From: an uncultured Ruminococcus sp.
GTDB taxonomy: Bacteria > Bacillota > Clostridia > Oscillospirales > Ruminococcaceae
Direction: 5' to 3'
DNA: 10,964 nt
NCBI GenBank assembly: GCA_902783235.1
Contig: CACZQG010000360.1
Coordinates: 1 to 10,964, forward strand
Position 1 is the stretch's first letter; every line of letters begins with the position of its first letter. The position numbers were made by a program, and so were the translations under genes. The notes under the pieces are model-generated. The model did not search any database and was not told the origin of the DNA. It was given only the letters and a program-made list of their open reading frames with translations. Of this stretch, positions 8,146 to 10,964 are shown one piece after another.

Positions 8146-8949
8146 TTACAGTTTTGCATTTACAAATATCACAGCAGCCAAAAAATAAATACTTATCAGC
8201 AATGCAATGATATCAGCCGGGCCAAATTTCAGGCTGCGCATTTTAGTTCGTCCAACACCGCCTCTGTAACAACGGCATTCCATAGCAGTAGCAAGCTCTC
8301 CGGCACGTCTGACCGCAGAGACAAAAAGCGGGATTATTATTGGTACGACCGATCTGATCCTATCCATTATTTTTCCGCCGTCCAAATCTACTCCCCTTGC
8401 CTTCTGAGCTGACATGATCTTATCGGTCTCTTCAATAAGAGTGGGAACAAATCTCAAGGCTATAGTCATCATCATAGCCAGATCATGTACCGGAAATCTG
8501 ACTGCCTTTAATGGCGACAGAAGACTCTCTATTGCATCAGTCAGCATAATAGGAGATGTGGTATAGGTAAGCAGCGAAGTTCCGGCAATAAGAAGTGCGA
8601 TCCTTACTACCATAAAAACAGAAGTATTAATCCCTGTTTCTGTGATCTTTATAAATCTCCATTCAAAAACAGGCAAACCATCCTTAATGAAAAACAGATT
8701 CAGAAGGGAGGTGATCACAAGTATAAGAACTATAGGTTTCAGACTTTTAAGAATAAGCTTCCATGGTATTCTTGAAAGCACAATAGCCATAACACAGAAT
8801 ACACCGCCCAGTTCAAGAGATACAGCGCTCTGACCGATAAAAAGTGTAACTATAAATATTACAGTCATGATTATCTTAAATCTTGGATCGAGCCTGTGTA
8901 CAATGCTGTTTCCCGGAAAATACTGACCGAGAGTAATGTCTCTGAACAT
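8146..8949 (-). CDS. ecfT: ECF transporter transmembrane component EcfT
   Basis: EcfT is the membrane scaffold that couples the EcfA1/EcfA2 ATPases to interchangeable substrate-binding S components, usually for vitamins and other micronutrients. The 267-residue protein opens with MFRDITLGQYFPGNS and HRLDPRFK, the family's normal start. It has hydrophobic segments around 26-58, 70-88, 107-128 and 246-264. The two coupling motifs that touch the ATPases are present as AQKARG (181-186) and AMECRCYRGG (222-231); in the second, Cys replaces the Ala of the usual A-R-x-Y form. I chose the ATG at 8949 because it matches the family N-terminus. An in-frame GTG at 8958 would add three residues and overlap the ecfA2 stop as GTGA. 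The GGGAGG ribosome site at 8961-8966 is 11 bases from ATG but only 2 from GTG, which also favours ATG. Confidence 0.94.
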   Translation of the reverse strand: MFRDITLGQYFPGNSIVHRLDPRFKIIMTVIFIVTLFIGQSAVSLELGGVFCVMAIVLSRIPWKLILKSLKPIVLILVITSLLNLFFIKDGLPVFEWRFIKITETGINTSVFMVVRIALLIAGTSLLTYTTSPIMLTDAIESLLSPLKAVRFPVHDLAMMMTIALRFVPTLIEETDKIMSAQKARGVDLDGGKIMDRIRSVVPIIIPLFVSAVRRAGELATAMECRCYRGGVGRTKMRSLKFGPADIIALLISIYFLAAVIFVNAKL

Positions 8950-8954
8950 ATACT

Positions 8955-9818
8955 TCACAGCCTCCCTTTTTTTCTTAGTTCATTTGCTACCAGCTCTACT
9001 GCATATTTTACCGTATAGATCTCATCATGTATGTCAAATCCACGCTTTTTCATTATGTCAAATACCCTTGTTATCTGAGGAACTGAAAGTCCCATATCAT
9101 ATATCTCCTCCGAACGTTTGAAAACAGCCTGAGGAGTGTCATAACAAAACAGCCTGGATTCATTCATTACAAGTATCTTAGTTGCGAACTTTGCAACATC
9201 CTCCATGCTGTGAGATACTAAAAGCACTGTACAGCCCGATCTCTTGTGGTAATCCTCGATCTGAGAGAGTATCATATCACGTCCCTTCGGGTCAAGACCA
9301 GCTGTAGGCTCGTCCAGTATAAGTACCTGGGGATACATAGCAAGAACGCCTGCTATAGCAGCTCTTCTTTTCTGTCCTCCGGACAACTCAAATGGGGATC
9401 TTTCAAGTATATCATCTGAAAGCCCCACTGCCATTGCAGTGCTGCGAACTCTGCTGTCGATTTCCGCATCGGATAGTCCCATATTTCTGGGACCGAAAGC
9501 AATATCTCTGTATACCGTTTCCTCGAAAAGCTGATACTCTGGATATTGAAATACTAATCCTACCCTGAATCTCACCGTGCGAATATTTTTCTTGTCTTCC
9601 CATATGTCTTTGCCATCAAGAAGCACCCTTCCGGAGGTAGGACGAAGAAGACCGTTAAAATGCTGAACAAGAGTGGATTTTCCGGAACCTGTATGCCCGA
9701 TCACTCCAACAAATTCTCCTTCTTCTATCTCTATATCAACATTGTCTACAGCCGTTTTTTCAAACGGAGAGCCTTGACTGTAAGTATACGTCAACTGCTC
9801 AGTCTTTAAAATAGCCAA
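8955..9818 (-). CDS. ecfA2: ECF transporter ATPase EcfA2
   Basis: The second ATP-binding subunit of the energy-coupling module, acting on the cytoplasmic face as a heterodimer with EcfA1. The 287-residue protein has Walker A GHTGSGKST (41-49), the Q-loop FQYPEYQLFEETV (90-102) typical of EcfA2, the ABC signature LSGGQ (145-149), Walker B VLILDEP (165-171), a D-loop at 174-176 and H-loop H203. The C-terminus carries the helical extension of ECF ATPases with GLSVPQ (243-248). Translation starts at TTG (9818): no in-frame ATG lies upstream within reach, the protein begins correctly for the family, and AGGAG is 6 bases before it. An ATG (9823-9821) just before the TTG is out of frame. The gene starts 16 bases after the ecfA1 stop. 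Rare TTG initiation might trim EcfA2 yield relative to EcfA1, which is inference. Confidence 0.95.
   Translation of the reverse strand: MAILKTEQLTYTYSQGSPFEKTAVDNVDIEIEEGEFVGVIGHTGSGKSTLVQHFNGLLRPTSGRVLLDGKDIWEDKKNIRTVRFRVGLVFQYPEYQLFEETVYRDIAFGPRNMGLSDAEIDSRVRSTAMAVGLSDDILERSPFELSGGQKRRAAIAGVLAMYPQVLILDEPTAGLDPKGRDMILSQIEDYHKRSGCTVLLVSHSMEDVAKFATKILVMNESRLFCYDTPQAVFKRSEEIYDMGLSVPQITRVFDIMKKRGFDIHDEIYTVKYAVELVANELRKKGRL
8961..8966 (-). promoter_or_regulatory. Ribosome binding site of ecfT
   Basis: On the minus strand this reads GGGAGG, inside the last codons of ecfA2. It is 11 bases before the ATG at 8949 and only 2 before the GTG at 8958, so it supports the ATG start and indicates translational coupling to ecfA2. 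Confidence 0.6.
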
Positions 9819-9824
9819 TTCATT

Positions 9825-9829
9825 CTCCT
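9825..9829 (-). promoter_or_regulatory. Ribosome binding site fixing the TTG start of ecfA2
   Basis: AGGAG on the minus strand, with a 6-base spacer to the TTG at 9818-9816. The spacing is ideal, and no other in-frame start nearby gives the full family N-terminus, so this site decides the start. Confidence 0.75.
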
Positions 9830-9834
9830 AACAT

Positions 9835-10665
9835 TTATGACAGCAGCTTTAAAAGTATACTGCTGCATTCCTCTTCATCGATTATATGTGTGTCAATATT
9901 TACACCCTTTTTTTTGAGTTCCCAGATAAACTCCGTTACCTGCGGAACATCCAGTCCCACCTGCTTTAGCAACTCAATGTGAGAAAAGACCTCCTTAGGC
10001 TCGTCGTCAAGCAGTACCTTTCCTTCATCCATTACTATCACTCTACCGCACTGTGCTGCTTCTTCCATATAATGAGTTATGAGTATTATGGTTATTCCGA
10101 ATTGATTATTAAGCTTTTTTATTGTGTTCATTACCTTTTTCCTGCCAATTGGATCCAGCATAGCAGTAGGTTCATCAAGAACAATGCATTTTGGACGCAT
10201 AGCAATTATACCGGCAATAGCAACTCGCTGCTTTTGTCCTCCGGAAAGCTGATGAGGTGAATGCATACGGTATTTGTACATTCCCACAGCCTGCAGCGCC
10301 TCATCAACACGCTCTCTTATCTCCTTCGGCGGAACACCAAGATTTTCCAGAGCGAAAGCAACATCCTCTTCAACAATGGTAGCTACGATCTGATTATCAG
10401 GATTCTGAAATACCATTCCAACCTGTCGGCGGATATCATAAATTTTACTTTCATCACAGGTATCAATACCATCTATATACACTTTACCGCCTGTTGGCAG
10501 CAGAATGGCATTTAAATGTTTAGCAAATGTTGATTTACCGCAGCCATTATGTCCCAGCACAGCTGCCATTTCTCCTTGTCTGAATGTCAGATCAAGATCT
10601 CTGAATACATACTCACTTTCATCATCATATCGAAAACTGAGCTTCTCGGCTTTTATCAAATTCAT
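9835..10665 (-). CDS. ecfA1: ECF transporter ATPase EcfA1
   Basis: The first ATP-binding subunit of the ECF energy-coupling module, which drives uptake by S components. The 276-residue protein has Walker [10 protein letters not shown] (38-46), the EcfA1-type Q-loop [19 protein letters not shown] (86-104), the signature LSGGQ (140-144), Walker B CIVLDEP (160-166), a D-loop at 169-171 and H-loop H197. The C-terminal ECF ATPase extension includes GLDVPQ (237-242), parallel to EcfA2. A run of eight A lies in the codons for K251-K253, followed by a GGT glycine codon; the reading frame is intact through it. ATG start is 4 bases past the methyltransferase stop, with a GAGGAAAG ribosome site inside that upstream gene, so the two are translationally coupled. 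The order ecfA1-ecfA2-ecfT with no adjacent S gene is typical of group II, shared-module ECF transporters. Confidence 0.95.
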   Translation of the reverse strand: MNLIKAEKLSFRYDDESEYVFRDLDLTFRQGEMAAVLGHNGCGKSTFAKHLNAILLPTGGKVYIDGIDTCDESKIYDIRRQVGMVFQNPDNQIVATIVEEDVAFALENLGVPPKEIRERVDEALQAVGMYKYRMHSPHQLSGGQKQRVAIAGIIAMRPKCIVLDEPTAMLDPIGRKKVMNTIKKLNNQFGITIILITHYMEEAAQCGRVIVMDEGKVLLDDEPKEVFSHIELLKQVGLDVPQVTEFIWELKKKGVNIDTHIIDEEECSSILLKLLS

Positions 10666-10669
10666 TATA

Positions 10670-10964
10670 TCACACTTTCCTCTGCCAGATAGCAGTTGAA
10701 CCGCAGGGCAGACAGTTACCGCTTTCCTGCACCGGAAGTCCTATCTCATCAAAGGATACCACACCCTCATGTTCACGTCCGATGGTCTCACCTAAAATAT
10801 AACCCATAACCGAGGGAGAAAGTCCTGTAGTATAGCTGTTAATAAGAAAGAACAATGGGTCATCACTTAGTACTCCTGTACACAGCTTTACAAGATCATA
10901 AACGCAATCCTCAAGCTTCCATACCTCACCGCCCGGACCTCTGCCATAGCTGGGAGGATCCATT
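10670..10964 (-). CDS. Class I SAM-dependent methyltransferase, C-terminal part only
   Basis: Only the last 97 codons are in the window; the gene runs off the right edge. The visible part begins with [19 protein letters not shown], whose DPP(S/K)YGRG is motif IV of the family, the active-site loop next to the SAM pocket. It is followed by the conserved [13 protein letters not shown] and ends with LPCGSTAIW. This pattern is that of the RlmI-like (COG1092-type) rRNA methyltransferase superfamily, often annotated in Clostridia simply as class I SAM-dependent methyltransferase. The substrate cannot be told from this fragment. The first Met is almost certainly internal, since the SAM-binding motifs I-III must lie upstream, beyond 10964. 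The TGA stop lies 4 bases before ecfA1, suggesting this gene heads or belongs to the same operon. Confidence 0.85.
   Translation of the reverse strand, partial: MDPPSYGRGPGGEVWKLEDCVYDLVKLCTGVLSDDPLFFLINSYTTGLSPSVMGYILGETIGREHEGVVSFDEIGLPVQESGNCLPCGSTAIWQRKV

Noticed and set aside
8950..8958. GTG start for ecfT overlapping the ecfA2 stop as GTGA.
   Set aside because: The ribosome site is only 2 bases from GTG and the family N-terminus begins at the ATG at 8949. It remains possible.
8955..10665. Standalone metal or cobalt ABC transporter instead of an ECF module.
   Set aside because: The two different ATPases with FQNPDNQ and FQYPEYQ Q-loops, the EcfT opening motif and truA nearby fit the shared group II ECF module; no CbiM/NikM-type gene is present.

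Overview
The window is a run of eight genes, all on the minus strand, read from the right edge down to a rho-independent terminator at the left edge (bases 1-31). No gap between genes exceeds 38 bases and several genes touch or overlap, so the block looks like one long operon. Its promoter lies beyond base 10964. The DNA is AT-rich and the proteins look like those of anaerobic Clostridia, most like Ruminococcus and related Oscillospiraceae. That assignment is an inference from protein flavour and gene content, not a database result.

In transcription order (right to left): (1) the C-terminal third of a class I SAM-dependent methyltransferase, cut by the window edge; (2-4) ecfA1, ecfA2 and ecfT, the energy-coupling module of a group II ECF vitamin transporter; (5) a 944-residue YfhO-family polytopic membrane protein, a probable GT-C-fold glycosyltransferase; (6) truA, a tRNA pseudouridine synthase, overlapping the 3' end of the YfhO gene by 8 bases; (7) a DUF5711-like single-pass protein with a probable extracytoplasmic beta-propeller; (8) a CvpA-family membrane protein with an unusually long loop; (9) a ClpE-like AAA+ unfoldase with an N-terminal zinc finger. 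The methyltransferase fragment is the ninth coding region, so eight genes are complete.

The genes fall into three functional layers. The ECF module supplies ATP hydrolysis and coupling for substrate-binding S components encoded elsewhere. YfhO, DUF5711 and CvpA are envelope proteins. TruA and the Clp unfoldase act in the cytoplasm on tRNA and proteins. In many Firmicutes ecfA1-ecfA2-ecfT-truA sits in the ribosomal protein block before rplM-rpsI. Here the ecf-truA order is kept, but a YfhO gene lies between ecfT and truA, and DUF5711-cvpA-clp follows instead of ribosomal genes.

I found no tRNA, rRNA, CRISPR, insertion sequence or riboswitch. I see no clearly new system. The best candidate for an undescribed functional unit is the DUF5711-CvpA-Clp trio at the distal end.
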